From Zymobacter palmae (GTDB lineage: Bacteria; Pseudomonadota; Gammaproteobacteria; Pseudomonadales; Halomonadaceae): 64,000 nucleotides of DNA. This document shows positions 1-7,954 of the stretch, piece after piece. The DNA lies in assembly GCF_003610015.1 (NCBI RefSeq), contig NZ_AP018933.1, positions 1,426,001 through 1,490,000 of the forward strand. The letters run 5' to 3'. Position 1 is the stretch's first letter. Each line of letters starts with the position of its first letter. The notes under the pieces were generated by a model, which did not search any database, had not been told where the DNA came from, and saw only the letters and a program-made list of their open reading frames with translations. The position numbers and the translations under genes are program-made.

Positions 1-1
1 A

Positions 2-73
2 CCGGTCGGGGCCATCTCACGCTGGCTGATTGACCAGCACGTTAAGCAGGTCAAGGCGAAACGCCACGCATAG
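2..73 (+). CDS. C-terminal end of an unidentified protein (partial)
   Basis: An open frame enters from the left edge and runs for 23 codons to a TAG stop at 71-73. The tail contains a tryptophan-leucine segment and ends in a basic stretch (VKQVKAKRHA). Too little remains to name the family. It lies upstream of sohB in the same direction, with about 110 bases between them. Confidence 0.45.
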   Translation, partial: PVGAISRWLIDQHVKQVKAKRHA

Positions 74-187
74 GACACTGCTGCGGCGTAGGGTGGGTTA
101 TATCGGCCTGCGAGCGAAGCAAAATTTCGGGGCACCCATGGCAGGTGCCCTTCTTTATCATTACCGCCATAAAGGAATGCGAGTCAT

Positions 188-1225
188 ATGGAGTGGTGGA
201 GTCTTTATTCATTGTTTGCCGCTAAGGTGGCAACGTTTCTGCTGGCCTTGATTGTCATACTGATCATCATCGCCCGGGTTCGAGGCGCAGGCCGCCAGCG
301 GAGCGCTGAAGCTTCTCTGAGCATCAAAGAACGAAGAGAGCGGTTCCTGCCGCGGCAGCATCAGCTGCAGGGCGTGCGCATGAGCGATGGCGAATACAAG
401 CGCTGGCAAAAACAGCAGCATAAGGAAGAAAAGGCGCGCCTCAAGGAAGACGTGAGCGAGCAGCCGGTAATCTGGGTGTTGGACTTTGACGGTGACCTGC
501 AAGCCTCGGGCACGGATGAAATGGCCGAAGAGATCACATCGTTGATCGAAGGCGCACACAAGGGGGATGAGATTGTGCTGCGCCTGGAGTCGGGCGGTGG
601 CCTAGTGCATTCCTACGGGTTAGCGGCGGCTCAGCTGGACCGCCTGCGCGATGCCGGGCTAAAACTGACCGTGTGCGTTGATCGCGTAGCGGCCAGCGGT
701 GGCTATATGATGGCCTGCTGTGCAGATCACCTGATTGCTGCACCGTTCGCGGTGATTGGCTCCATTGGTGTGGTTGCCCAAGTGCCGAACGTCCATCGCC
801 TGCTGAAAAAGCACGATGTCGATGTCGAAATCCTGACGGCTGGGGAACATAAGCGAACCCTGACCATGCTGGGCGAAAATACCGAAGAAGGGCGGCGTAA
901 GTTCCTTGAAGACCTGGCTGACACGCATGCACTGTTCAAGCAGCATGTGCGTCAGCGTCGCCCGCAGCTGGATATTGACCAAGTAGCAGATGGCGATATT
1001 TGGTACGGGCAGCAGGCCGTTGCACTGGGGCTGATCGACGACGTTCAGACCAGCGAAGGTTATTTGTCGCAGCGTGCGCGTGACGGTCTGGATATTTTCG
1101 AGGTATCGCTGACAGCACCGCGTTCTCTGGTATCGCGTCTGGCGCACGGCGCTGAAAGTACCCTGCAGCGAGCCGTCAATGCCTGCTTGCAGCGTGCCCT
1201 CAACTGGCGCAGCGAACGTACGTAG
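188..1225 (+). CDS. sohB: SohB-type inner-membrane serine peptidase (family S49)
   Basis: This is a 345-residue protein, close to the roughly 350 residues usual for SohB. A hydrophobic segment at about residues 10-30 anchors it in the inner membrane. A charged, probably coiled linker follows (about 40-95), then the S49 (SppA-like) protease domain. The presumed nucleophile is Ser170 in AASGGY, and the lysine that completes the Ser/Lys dyad is Lys222 in GEHKRT; the glycine-rich LESGGG at about 133-138 fits the oxyanion region. In the known family SohB is a periplasm-facing peptidase that, in excess, compensates for loss of DegP. It stands alone, followed by a hairpin and then yhhQ. No signal of transfer or damage is seen. 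Confidence 0.9.
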   Translation: MEWWSLYSLFAAKVATFLLALIVILIIIARVRGAGRQRSAEASLSIKERRERFLPRQHQLQGVRMSDGEYKRWQKQQHKEEKARLKEDVSEQPVIWVLDFDGDLQASGTDEMAEEITSLIEGAHKGDEIVLRLESGGGLVHSYGLAAAQLDRLRDAGLKLTVCVDRVAASGGYMMACCADHLIAAPFAVIGSIGVVAQVPNVHRLLKKHDVDVEILTAGEHKRTLTMLGENTEEGRRKFLEDLADTHALFKQHVRQRRPQLDIDQVADGDIWYGQQAVALGLIDDVQTSEGYLSQRARDGLDIFEVSLTAPRSLVSRLAHGAESTLQRAVNACLQRALNWRSERT

Positions 1226-1253
1226 TGCCATCGCTTCGTTATCTTGAGCATCT

Positions 1254-1279
1254 ACAGGGCTGCCTATGGGCGGCCCTGT
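1254..1279 (+). terminator. Hairpin after sohB, weak terminator candidate
   Basis: ACAGGGC at 1254-1260 pairs perfectly with GCCCTGT at 1273-1279, and an inner GCC/GGC pair extends the stem. It sits 28 bases after the sohB stop. There is no run of T after it, so it is at best a poor intrinsic terminator. Confidence 0.35.
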
Positions 1280-1500
1280 TCAGCTATGGCGCATTGAATG
1301 GTATGAAGGCTTCGAGTGCGGCTTTTGCTGGCTGGCATTATGGCAACCAGCATGGCAGCATACGTCGTCTGTTTCTTAAGGGTATGTGCTGTGTATCGTC
1401 GTTGGCGATTTTTCATCATGAAGAGTCAGCGTGCATATGGTGTTGCAGTGCATACTCGCCACCGAAATCAGAAAGATAAAAAGGCGACCGCCCTCACGAG

Positions 1501-1557
1501 GTTGCAGCGTTCATCATGCATGGGAGAAGGCAATCCATGTGGCTGCAACGTATGAAC
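1501..1557 (+). promoter_or_regulatory. Structured leader upstream of yhhQ with two competing stems
   Basis: GTTGCAGC (1501-1508) pairs perfectly with GCTGCAAC (1542-1549). GTTCAT (1509-1514) pairs perfectly with ATGAAC (1552-1557). The two pairings interleave, and the connecting loops (0 and 2 bases) are too short for both to form at once, so they are probably alternatives. A third stem, GCATGG/CCATGT (1518-1523 with 1535-1540), fits within either. The element ends 8 bases before the ribosome site GGAGAGG (1565-1571) of yhhQ. Queuosine-precursor transporters are known preQ1 riboswitch targets. I do not see the published preQ1-I consensus, so this is an unassigned candidate control element. 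Confidence 0.45.
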
Positions 1558-1580
1558 ATCTGTCGGAGAGGATTTTCTGC

Positions 1581-2285
1581 ATGGCCACATCCCCCTTGCC
1601 ACACGCAGGGTTTATCGAACTGCCGGAAGACGCACGCCGGAAAGCACTGATTGGGGTTATTCTGGTGCATCTGTGTGTTATCTGTGCCAGCAACTATCTG
1701 GTTCAGATTCCATTCGTTCTGTCGCTTCCGGGCCTTGATATCAAGACAACGTGGGGCACATTCTCGTTTCCCTTGATCTTCATTAGTACCGACCTGACCG
1801 TCAGGCTGATCGGGCAGCGTGAAGCACGTATCCTGATTGGCTGCGTGATGCTGCCCGCGCTGTTGCTGTCATACGTTATCTCGGTACTGTTCGCCGAAGG
1901 GCACTATCAGGGACTAGCGTCGTTAGCGCTGTGGAATCTGGACGTTGCTCGTATCGCTTTTGGTAGCTTTGCGGCCTACGTGTTCGGCCAGCTAATGGAC
2001 ATTGCCGTCTTCGCTCGCCTGCGCCGTACCGGTCGCTGGTGGTATGCACCGACGGCATCGACGTTCCTTGGCTCGCTGCTGGATACTTTTGCGTTCTTCG
2101 CCATCGCATTCTGGCACTGCAACGATGCCTTCATGGCTGAGTTCTGGGTCAGCATCGCTTGGGCCGACTATGCCGTAAAACTGTTGGTGGGCATCGTAAT
2201 GTTTGTGCCGCTGTACGGTGCGATCCTGAACCTTATCCTGCGCAGGATTCAACAGCGTCTACTGGCCGAATCGGCACAGTCATAG
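1581..2285 (+). CDS. yhhQ: YhhQ-type queuosine precursor transporter
   Basis: This is an integral membrane protein of 234 residues with about six hydrophobic segments. YhhQ proteins import 7-cyano-7-deazaguanine (preQ0) and/or preQ1 across the inner membrane for queuosine synthesis in tRNA. Family hallmarks are NYLVQIP near the N-terminus, the TFSFPLIFISTDLTVRLIG segment, and the later SLLDTFAFFAIAF stretch. I start at ATG 1581 because GGAGAGG lies 9 bases upstream and the translated sequence before it has no family character; a longer frame opens at 1431 but would swallow the structured leader. A strong terminator follows at 2341-2378, so the gene is probably monocistronic. Confidence 0.88.
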   Translation: MATSPLPHAGFIELPEDARRKALIGVILVHLCVICASNYLVQIPFVLSLPGLDIKTTWGTFSFPLIFISTDLTVRLIGQREARILIGCVMLPALLLSYVISVLFAEGHYQGLASLALWNLDVARIAFGSFAAYVFGQLMDIAVFARLRRTGRWWYAPTASTFLGSLLDTFAFFAIAFWHCNDAFMAEFWVSIAWADYAVKLLVGIVMFVPLYGAILNLILRRIQQRLLAESAQS

Positions 2286-2340
2286 TCGCACTCTGATCTG
2301 ACGTGCCAACCTTTTATCGTTGACGCATATTCTAATAGCG

Positions 2341-2378
2341 AAAGCGCCGCTCGATCTGAATCGAACGGCGCTTTTTTT
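2341..2378 (+). terminator. Intrinsic terminator of yhhQ
   Basis: AAAGCGCCG (2341-2349) pairs with CGGCGCTTT (2366-2374). An inner TCGAT/ATCGA pairing lengthens the stem, and a run of T follows. It lies 55 bases after the yhhQ stop. Confidence 0.88.
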
Positions 2379-2418
2379 ATGACAGGCCTTGGCGTGAGGC
2401 AACAAGAGGGTATGCTTT

Positions 2419-2499
2419 GCCCGCTGCCCGCTGCCCGCTGCCCGCTGCCCGCTGCCCGCTGCCCGCTGCCCGCTGCCCGCTGCCCGCTGCCCGCTGCCC
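2419..2499. repeat. 7-bp tandem repeat, about 11.5 copies of GCCCGCT
   Basis: Eleven perfect copies of GCCCGCT run from 2419 to 2495, followed by a partial GCCC. The unit is not a multiple of three, so copy changes would shift any reading frame. The array sits between the yhhQ terminator and the next gene, in a 534-base stretch without a recognisable gene. The remaining 320 bases to 2819 show no gene or clear structure; they include the presumed promoter of the esterase. Confidence 0.95.
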
Positions 2500-2819
2500 C
2501 AGAAAGATGTGATAGCATCCTTGAAGATGCATTTGACCTAGGGTGATCTGTAGATATTGTGTGTTTGCGCGTAGTCAGCCCTAAACGGGTGATGCTTCAT
2601 AACGATTGCTATTTCAATGGTAAGCGCGGTATCAAACACCATACTTTGGCGAGGAAGTTTAATTGTCTGGGCGGCAGGCCAGTTCCGTCGAGGTCCAGCG
2701 CCGTTCTTTTCGCTTTGAAGCCTTCCACCACGGTGTGCTGTTGGCGCATCACGCATCGCCTTTAATCATCTTCGTTTTTTTGCTGCCCGATCGTTTCCCG
2801 TATACCTCAGAGAGCCGTT

Positions 2820-3611
2820 ATGATCGCTTTGCTGCTTCACTACGTTGATTATCCTGCTACTCAGCCCAGCGAGGCGCTGCCGCTTGTCGTCCTTCACGGT
2901 CTAATGGGCAATGCCGACAACTGGCGTGCGCATGCGCGACAATGGGAGAAACAGCGACGAGTCGTGGCGATTGACCTGCGCAATCATGGGCGTTCACCGC
3001 ACGCTGAGGATATGCAGTACGCTCATTTGGCTGCTGATGTGCTGCATACCCTCAGTGTGTCGGGTGTCGAACATTTTGACCTGTTGGGCCATTCGATGGG
3101 GGGTAAAACCGCGATGAGTATGGCCGTTATGGCACCCGAGCGTATCCGGCGTCTTATCGTGGCCGATATTGCTCCCGTCGATTATGCGCTTGACCGCCAT
3201 GACGATATTTTTGCCGCGATGCAGGTGGTGGCTGATCAGCCGCCCGCATCTCGCACTGCCGCAGATGCGTTTATGGCGCTGCATGAGGACGATCTTGAAA
3301 CACGTCGTTTTCTGGGTACCAACCTGATTAAGGGCGAGGATGGTTGTCTGCATTGGCGCGTCAATCTGCCCGCGCTACGACAAGGCTATCCGGACGTTGC
3401 CCGAGCACCGATTGAAGGGGCGCCGTTCAATGGTCCAGTGCTGTTTCTGAGAGGCGGCGATTCCAGCTATGTGTTGCCTGAATATCGTGCCGCGATCATG
3501 GCGCGTTTCCCGCATGCGCGTATTGTGACCCTCAAGCACTGTGCCCACTGGCTGCATGTCGAGCAGTTTTCTATTTTCGTTGACGCGGTGGACCGTTTCC
3601 TGTCGGCGTAG
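2820..3611 (+). CDS. ybfF: YbfF-type alpha/beta-hydrolase (acyl-CoA/ester hydrolase)
   Basis: A 263-residue single-domain alpha/beta-hydrolase, similar in length to E. coli YbfF. The HGLMGNADNW segment (26-35) supplies the oxyanion loop, IDLRNHGRSP (51-60) is the typical strand after it, and the nucleophile Ser92 lies in GHSMGG. The C-terminal CAHWLH motif carries the likely catalytic His243. Family members hydrolyse short and long acyl esters and acyl-CoAs in the cytoplasm. No signal peptide is present. The ribosome site is weak (CAGAGAG), so a slightly later start cannot be excluded. The substrate here is unknown. Confidence 0.85.
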   Translation: MIALLLHYVDYPATQPSEALPLVVLHGLMGNADNWRAHARQWEKQRRVVAIDLRNHGRSPHAEDMQYAHLAADVLHTLSVSGVEHFDLLGHSMGGKTAMSMAVMAPERIRRLIVADIAPVDYALDRHDDIFAAMQVVADQPPASRTAADAFMALHEDDLETRRFLGTNLIKGEDGCLHWRVNLPALRQGYPDVARAPIEGAPFNGPVLFLRGGDSSYVLPEYRAAIMARFPHARIVTLKHCAHWLHVEQFSIFVDAVDRFLSA

Positions 3612-3886
3612 CGATTGCTTATCGTTTATATCGAAATGGAAAGAAATGGCGCGCGTGGTGGCCTCAATCTCTGGATATCAGCCCTAGCGTCATAGGGTTC
3701 TAGTGGCAAAGCTGACGCAGCGGTCAAAGCGTGTTCTAGTGAGTGCAGGATTGAAGAGAAAAAGATAAACCTAGCGTGAAAATGATGAGTAGAGGCTGCT
3801 GCGCTAGGCGATTGGCCAGAGCGGGGTGCTACAGCCTTGGCCTGCCTGCTTTTGCTCTGCGTAAAACCCGAATGCATGGCTACTTA

Positions 3887-4006
3887 GAGCATGTTTCATA
3901 ACCCAATACCCATGTCATTGACGGGACGTCAAACCACAACGTTGCGCTAGAAACCGTCTGTTTTAAAAAGGGTAAAAGTAATCGCTCAGATTATGAAACA
4001 GTCTCT
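3887..4006. mobile_element. Small inverted-repeat (MITE-like) element, plus a third copy of the end at 4111
   Basis: GAGCATGTTTCATAAC (3887-3902) and ATTATGAAACAGTCTC (3991-4006) are inverted copies matching at 13 of 16 positions and bound about 120 bases with no open frame. A third partial copy, CTGTTTCATAACCC, begins near 4111 in the orientation of the first. Such ends resemble those of IS5-group elements (inference from memory). No clear target duplication is seen. The whole 3612-4277 interval (666 bases) holds no recognisable gene. Confidence 0.5.
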
Positions 4007-4277
4007 TCGCTGGGGTATGGGCTAACGGGTTGCAGGTGTTATATGCCTCTAGAATGCATAAGGTGGCGCTGCATGCATACTCATGGATATGCCATGTGAG
4101 TATTAAGAAGCTGTTTCATAACCCGAGTGGTTGTGTTTGCCTATTCCTATTCCAGAGCAGGCAGTTTCTACCATGTTTTTGTAACCCAAAGCGCTATTAA
4201 CGGCATAGGTATTGAGGTTGTTAAGCCACGCTAAGAACCGTACACAGGCCGTGTCCCCCTGAAAAAGGAAATCAACC

Positions 4278-4811
4278 ATGCTGGATAAAATACACATCAT
4301 TCAAGGGGACATAACTCAGATTGCCGTAGACGCCATCGTCAATGCAGCTAATACATCGCTGTTAGGCGGCGGCGGTGTCGATGGTGCTATTCACCGTCAG
4401 GGTGGGCCGGTCATTCTGGAGGAGTGCCGTCGTATTCGAGCGCGGCAGGGTGGATGCAACGTTGGGGAAGCGGTAATAACGACCGCAGGCCAGCTGCCCG
4501 CGAAGCATGTCATTCATACCGTGGGGCCTCGCTGGCAGGATGGGCTGCACGGCGAGCCGGCGCTATTGGACCAATGCTACCGCAGCTGCTTTGCCTTGTT
4601 GGACGAGTGCGGTCTGACCAGTGTGTCCTTTCCCAATATCAGTACAGGAATCTATCGCTTTCCCAAGCAAGATGCGGCGCGGATCGCGCTGACGAGAATT
4701 GCTGCCCTGCTGGCGGAAAACGCCGCCATTACACGCGTGAACGTTGTGTGTTTCGAGGAGCAGAACGCTGATATCTATCGGGCATTGCTGGAGGCCATGC
4801 GGCAGCACTAG
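4278..4811 (+). CDS. ymdB: YmdB-type macrodomain, O-acetyl-ADP-ribose deacetylase
   Basis: A 177-residue macrodomain protein, the same length as E. coli YmdB. It shows the ADP-ribose-binding signature in order: GDIT (11-14), NAAN (22-25), the glycine-rich GGGGVDGAIH loop (31-40) and SFPNISTGIYRFP in the C-terminal half. The family hydrolyses O-acetyl-ADP-ribose and removes ADP-ribose from acidic residues; E. coli YmdB also modulates RNase III. The start is set by AAGGAAA seven bases before ATG 4278. The gene is flanked by the inverted-repeat element upstream and by mntR, convergent, downstream. Confidence 0.9.
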   Translation: MLDKIHIIQGDITQIAVDAIVNAANTSLLGGGGVDGAIHRQGGPVILEECRRIRARQGGCNVGEAVITTAGQLPAKHVIHTVGPRWQDGLHGEPALLDQCYRSCFALLDECGLTSVSFPNISTGIYRFPKQDAARIALTRIAALLAENAAITRVNVVCFEEQNADIYRALLEAMRQH

Positions 4812-4918
4812 GTGAGACGGGGACGGGTGGTGTAACAAGGAAAAAATGTGCATGCGGTCGGGTGTTCGGTGCTGCGAGGGGGAAAGTGCACATCCATTGT
4901 GCTGGCAATGTCCGAGGG

Positions 4919-5347
4919 TCACTGCGTACTGCGAGGTCCATGCTTGGCCAGAAAACGCTGCATGGCGGCCACGGTTTCTTCGCTGCAGTGGTGCTCTATA
5001 CCTTCTGAATCGGCGCGTGCAATATCTTCCGAAACGCCCAGTGTACGCAGCAGGGTCATGACGATCTCGTGCCGTTCGGCTACGTGACGGGCCATATCCA
5101 CACCTTCTTCTGTCAGGAAAATGCCGCGATAGGGGCGTGCATTGACCAGACCATCGCGTTTGAGGCGGGTCACGACCTTCGATACGGCGGCGGGACTGAC
5201 GCCGAATCGCTCAGCCAGATCGCTGGCGCGCGCTTCGCCTACGTGTTCATGCAGCCACGCGATTTCTTCGACATAGTCTTCAACGAGTTCACGCTGGTGG
5301 TCTTGACGGACACGCTCGAAATGTTCGTGATGGGAGGGTAAAGGCAT
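4919..5347 (-). CDS. mntR: MntR, manganese-responsive DtxR-family repressor
   Basis: A 142-residue protein beginning MPLPSHHEHF. The winged helix lies at about 41-75 (SDLAERFGVSPAAVSKVVTRL). The metal site and dimer region contain His93 and the EGIEHH block with Glu115, Glu118 and His119, which are typical of MntR. The C-terminal SH3-like domain of DtxR/IdeR is absent, as expected for MntR. A longer frame is open upstream to 5521, but GAGAT lies just before the ATG at 5347 and the extension lacks family character. It should repress manganese import; mntH lies at 56-57.3 kb, with two possible operators before it. Confidence 0.88.
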   Translation of the reverse strand: MPLPSHHEHFERVRQDHQRELVEDYVEEIAWLHEHVGEARASDLAERFGVSPAAVSKVVTRLKRDGLVNARPYRGIFLTEEGVDMARHVAERHEIVMTLLRTLGVSEDIARADSEGIEHHCSEETVAAMQRFLAKHGPRSTQ

Positions 5348-5558
5348 AGCGCCGATCTCTATAAATCTTGCTGTAAAGGGTACCTGATAGGTACGGATAG
5401 TTCCGCAGGCACGATCATACGCAATCGAGGAGCGTAAGGATACCCATACGTAACATGGGGCATTGGCTTTACTACCTGTGGAAAGAGGTGCATTACCGCT
5501 CGGCCAGCCCACGCAGCACATATCGGCAGGGCCGGCCTAGAGGTGACCACATGCAGTA

Positions 5559-6533
5559 TCAATACATGAAGGGGGGAACGGACGAACGTGCCATGCGCTC
5601 TTGAAGAACGCGGAGCTCTGTGCGCAGGCGCGTGATTTCCTTATCGCGCTCCGACACGGTCTTGATAGAGCGCTCGAGCTGAGCGCGGGTATCCGTTAGC
5701 ACCTGAGCGGTCTGCTGCGACTGAAGACTAAGGTCGCGATGGCGGCGTTCTTCGTCCTGCAGGGCGCGTCGTTTCTCTTCTACCTGTGCCGTCATGCGGT
5801 CCAGCCGTTCTTCCAATTGCTCAAGGCGGCGGCGCGACAGTTTTTCCTGCTCCTGCTTTTCATGACGGGCAGCATCAAGGAGCTGCATTAGGCGTTGCTC
5901 GGCGGCTTCGTGACGCTGCTCTTCCTGTACCAGCTGTTTGCGGAAGTGCTCTTCCTGCTGGGCCAGTGCGGCCTGGTGCTCTCGTTCCATACGATCGCGA
6001 TCGGCCGTCAGCGTTTCGATCTGGCGGTCGCGCGTCTGCAAGCGGTGGTCGCGTTCTTCGATCGCGGCCTGTGCCTGTGCCAGTTCACTCTCGACGTGTG
6101 CCAGCGTCGATGTCTTTTCTTCCAATCGTTCCAGCGTCTGGTCGAGGCGCTCGTTAAGCGCCGAAAGCCGCTGCTGAGCGTCTTCCGCCTGGCGCATGGA
6201 TTGCTGAGCCTGATGCTCTGCCGCCGTGATGGCATCGTTTGCCTGCTGACGGTAGTGCTCCAACCCTTCGTACGCTTCTTCCTGCGCTTGCTGCCAAATA
6301 TTCATCAGGGATTCCTGAAGACGTTCTGGCACCGCACTTTTTAAGGGGATGTCCGTCCGCTGCTCGTGCCGTGTTCGCCACTCGCGCAGGTGGTCGCTTA
6401 TGGTGGTGAAACTTCCCGTTCCGAGAATATCGCGGATGCGTTGAATGGTGGGCGCGTCACCGCGCTGCTGCAGCGTTTCGATCGCGCGCTGCACATCTTC
6501 GAACTGGATACCGTTTCGGGCCACGACAGGCAT
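5559..6533 (-). CDS. KfrA-like DNA-binding coiled-coil protein
   Basis: A 324-residue protein with an N-terminal domain of KfrA type (about 8-115; GDAPTIQRIRDILGTGSFTT is the helix-turn-helix region). A long, almost uninterrupted coiled coil rich in Gln, Glu and Arg follows to the C-terminus. KfrA of IncP plasmids binds DNA and forms extended multimers linked to plasmid partition. Chromosomal relatives are common in gammaproteobacteria, with unknown roles. It stands alone, divergent from the Zur-boxed transporter operon. The 452-base interval between them is AT-rich and holds the operators listed next. Confidence 0.75.
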   Translation of the reverse strand: MPVVARNGIQFEDVQRAIETLQQRGDAPTIQRIRDILGTGSFTTISDHLREWRTRHEQRTDIPLKSAVPERLQESLMNIWQQAQEEAYEGLEHYRQQANDAITAAEHQAQQSMRQAEDAQQRLSALNERLDQTLERLEEKTSTLAHVESELAQAQAAIEERDHRLQTRDRQIETLTADRDRMEREHQAALAQQEEHFRKQLVQEEQRHEAAEQRLMQLLDAARHEKQEQEKLSRRRLEQLEERLDRMTAQVEEKRRALQDEERRHRDLSLQSQQTAQVLTDTRAQLERSIKTVSERDKEITRLRTELRVLQERMARSSVPPFMY

Positions 6534-6738
6534 CTCCCGTTGATGAGATCTAAAGGCTAAGTATACAGCAGAGTTGGGTTCAGTGAGAGTCCGATTCTTT
6601 CACTGTAGCGCTTGCGTCATTGCTGAAGAAACGCCGTTTTTCAAGGGCTCTGTGTGCTATGGCCTTTTTGTACAGGTTTTGGTGCTCACTGTAAATGTAA
6701 TTTATGTAATATGAAATTACGATATGATTAAAAGTGAT

Positions 6739-6770
6739 ATATTCATGATTACGCGCCTTATCATGAATAT
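6739..6770. promoter_or_regulatory. 11-bp inverted repeat in AT-rich intergenic DNA
   Basis: ATATTCATGAT (6739-6749) and ATCATGAATAT (6760-6770) are perfect inverted copies with a 10-base spacer. They lie 206 bases upstream of the KfrA-like gene and 216 bases upstream of the transporter operon, in strongly AT-rich sequence. This looks like a repressor operator, but which gene it serves is not clear. Confidence 0.45.
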
Positions 6771-6966
6771 AATCGGTTACACCGCGTGAAGGGGGCATTC
6801 AAACAGTAGGGTGGGTAAAAAACGCCCAATAGAGGGCGGGAAAGCCCGCTTAAAAAGGGGTCAATAGACCAAGAAGATGGCTGTGAGATAACTGAAAAAA
6901 GGCCTAAACACGGGAGCCGCGGCGCATAAAGGCTTGCTGTAGGGGGCAATTCATGGTTGGATATTG

Positions 6967-6982
6967 TTATGTTATAACATAA
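6967..6982. promoter_or_regulatory. Zur-type operator before the ABC importer operon
   Basis: TTATGTTATAACATAA is a perfect 16-bp palindrome ending three bases before ATG 6986. Its ATGTTATAACAT core matches the gammaproteobacterial Zur box as I know it (flanked in the consensus by GAA and TTC). Bound Zur would cover the start region and block expression when zinc is plentiful. A zur gene is present at 29346-29822. Confidence 0.7.
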
Positions 6983-6985
6983 ATC

Positions 6986-7954
6986 ATGGATGCGATGATG
7001 TCTGCCACTTCTGCTGCATACAATCCGGCTGCGCCTGCTTTATTGCAGATTCACCAGCTTTCGCTGACCACGTCATCACACGGTGTACTGCGCGGCGTTG
7101 ATATGACGATTTACGGTGGCGAACGTGTTGCGCTACTGGGACCTTCCGGTACCGGGAAATCATTGCTGGCTCGCGCCTTGACGGGGATTCTTCCGCAGGA
7201 TGTTGAGTGTGCCGGGCGTATCACGCTGAGTGGCTATGACATTACGCAGCGCCATCCGGCCCTGCGGCCTTCGGCGGCACGCGTGTCGATGGTCGATCAG
7301 GATACAGCAACAGCGCTCAGCCCTCTGCATACGCTAGGACAACAACTCATGATGGTTTGCGCTGGTGCGGGCCAGAAGGGGTGTGGCATTCGCTGGCACG
7401 CAGAATCCCTGCTGGATCAGGTCGGTGTATCGCGCAGTGTGATGGGGCGCTATCCCGCTGAGCTGTCGGGCGGGCAGCGTCAGCGTGTCTGCATAGCGCT
7501 GGCGCTGGCCTGCAATACCTCGCTGCTGGTAGCTGACGAACCAACATCTGCGCTGGATGCTGTTAGCCAGCAGCATGTGCTGAATGCGCTGTCCGGTGCG
7601 GTGCCACCGCAGAAGAGCAAAGCGCTGTTTGGGATGCCGTTGTTAAATCGCGCCACGAACAATGAAGAAAGTGATTCGCTGGCTGGAGCTTCGATTACCG
7701 ATGATCATCAGCGTTCCAAAGCGCTACTGTTCATCACACATGATCTGCGAGCAGCACAGCAGCTTTGTGACCGTGCGCTAGTGCTATGTGATGGCAAGAT
7801 CGTTGAAGACGCACCGATAGCAACGCTGCTAGCGGCGCCTCAGCATGAGGTGACTCAGCGCATGGTGGCAGCGTTGCAGTGTGAGCAGCAACGGTTAGGA
7901 CAAGACGCCACCGCGGCTACGAGGCCTTTGACTACCGCATCGAGGACGTCATGA
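6986..7954 (+). CDS. ABC importer ATPase (oligopeptide/nickel type), first of operon
   Basis: A 322-residue ATPase of the DppD/NikD class. Walker A GPSGTGKS is at 52-59, the signature LSGGQRQR at 160-167, Walker B LLVADEP at 180-186, and the switch histidine at 252. Between Walker B and the switch His there are roughly 25-30 more residues than usual (about 208-245, KALFGMPLLN to DDHQRSK), an unusual insertion. In-frame ATGs occur at 6986, 6995 and 6998; none has a good ribosome site because the palindromic operator occupies that space. The stop overlaps the next gene by ATGA. It should energise uptake through the fused permease downstream. Confidence 0.85.
   Translation: MDAMMSATSAAYNPAAPALLQIHQLSLTTSSHGVLRGVDMTIYGGERVALLGPSGTGKSLLARALTGILPQDVECAGRITLSGYDITQRHPALRPSAARVSMVDQDTATALSPLHTLGQQLMMVCAGAGQKGCGIRWHAESLLDQVGVSRSVMGRYPAELSGGQRQRVCIALALACNTSLLVADEPTSALDAVSQQHVLNALSGAVPPQKSKALFGMPLLNRATNNEESDSLAGASITDDHQRSKALLFITHDLRAAQQLCDRALVLCDGKIVEDAPIATLLAAPQHEVTQRMVAALQCEQQRLGQDATAATRPLTTASRTS

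Noticed and set aside
534-1231. Several minus-strand frames across sohB
   Set aside because: They are antisense shadows of a well-supported gene.
1501-1557. H-type pseudoknot combining both stems of the yhhQ leader
   Set aside because: The connecting loops would be 0 and 2 bases, too short to span helices of 6-8 bp. Alternative stems are more reasonable.
1431-1580. Longer YhhQ start at 1431
   Set aside because: The added 50 residues have no membrane or family character, and a good ribosome site stands before 1581.
3887-4006. Target-site duplication of the inverted-repeat element
   Set aside because: The flanks (TTA on one side, TTC on the other) do not give a convincing duplication.
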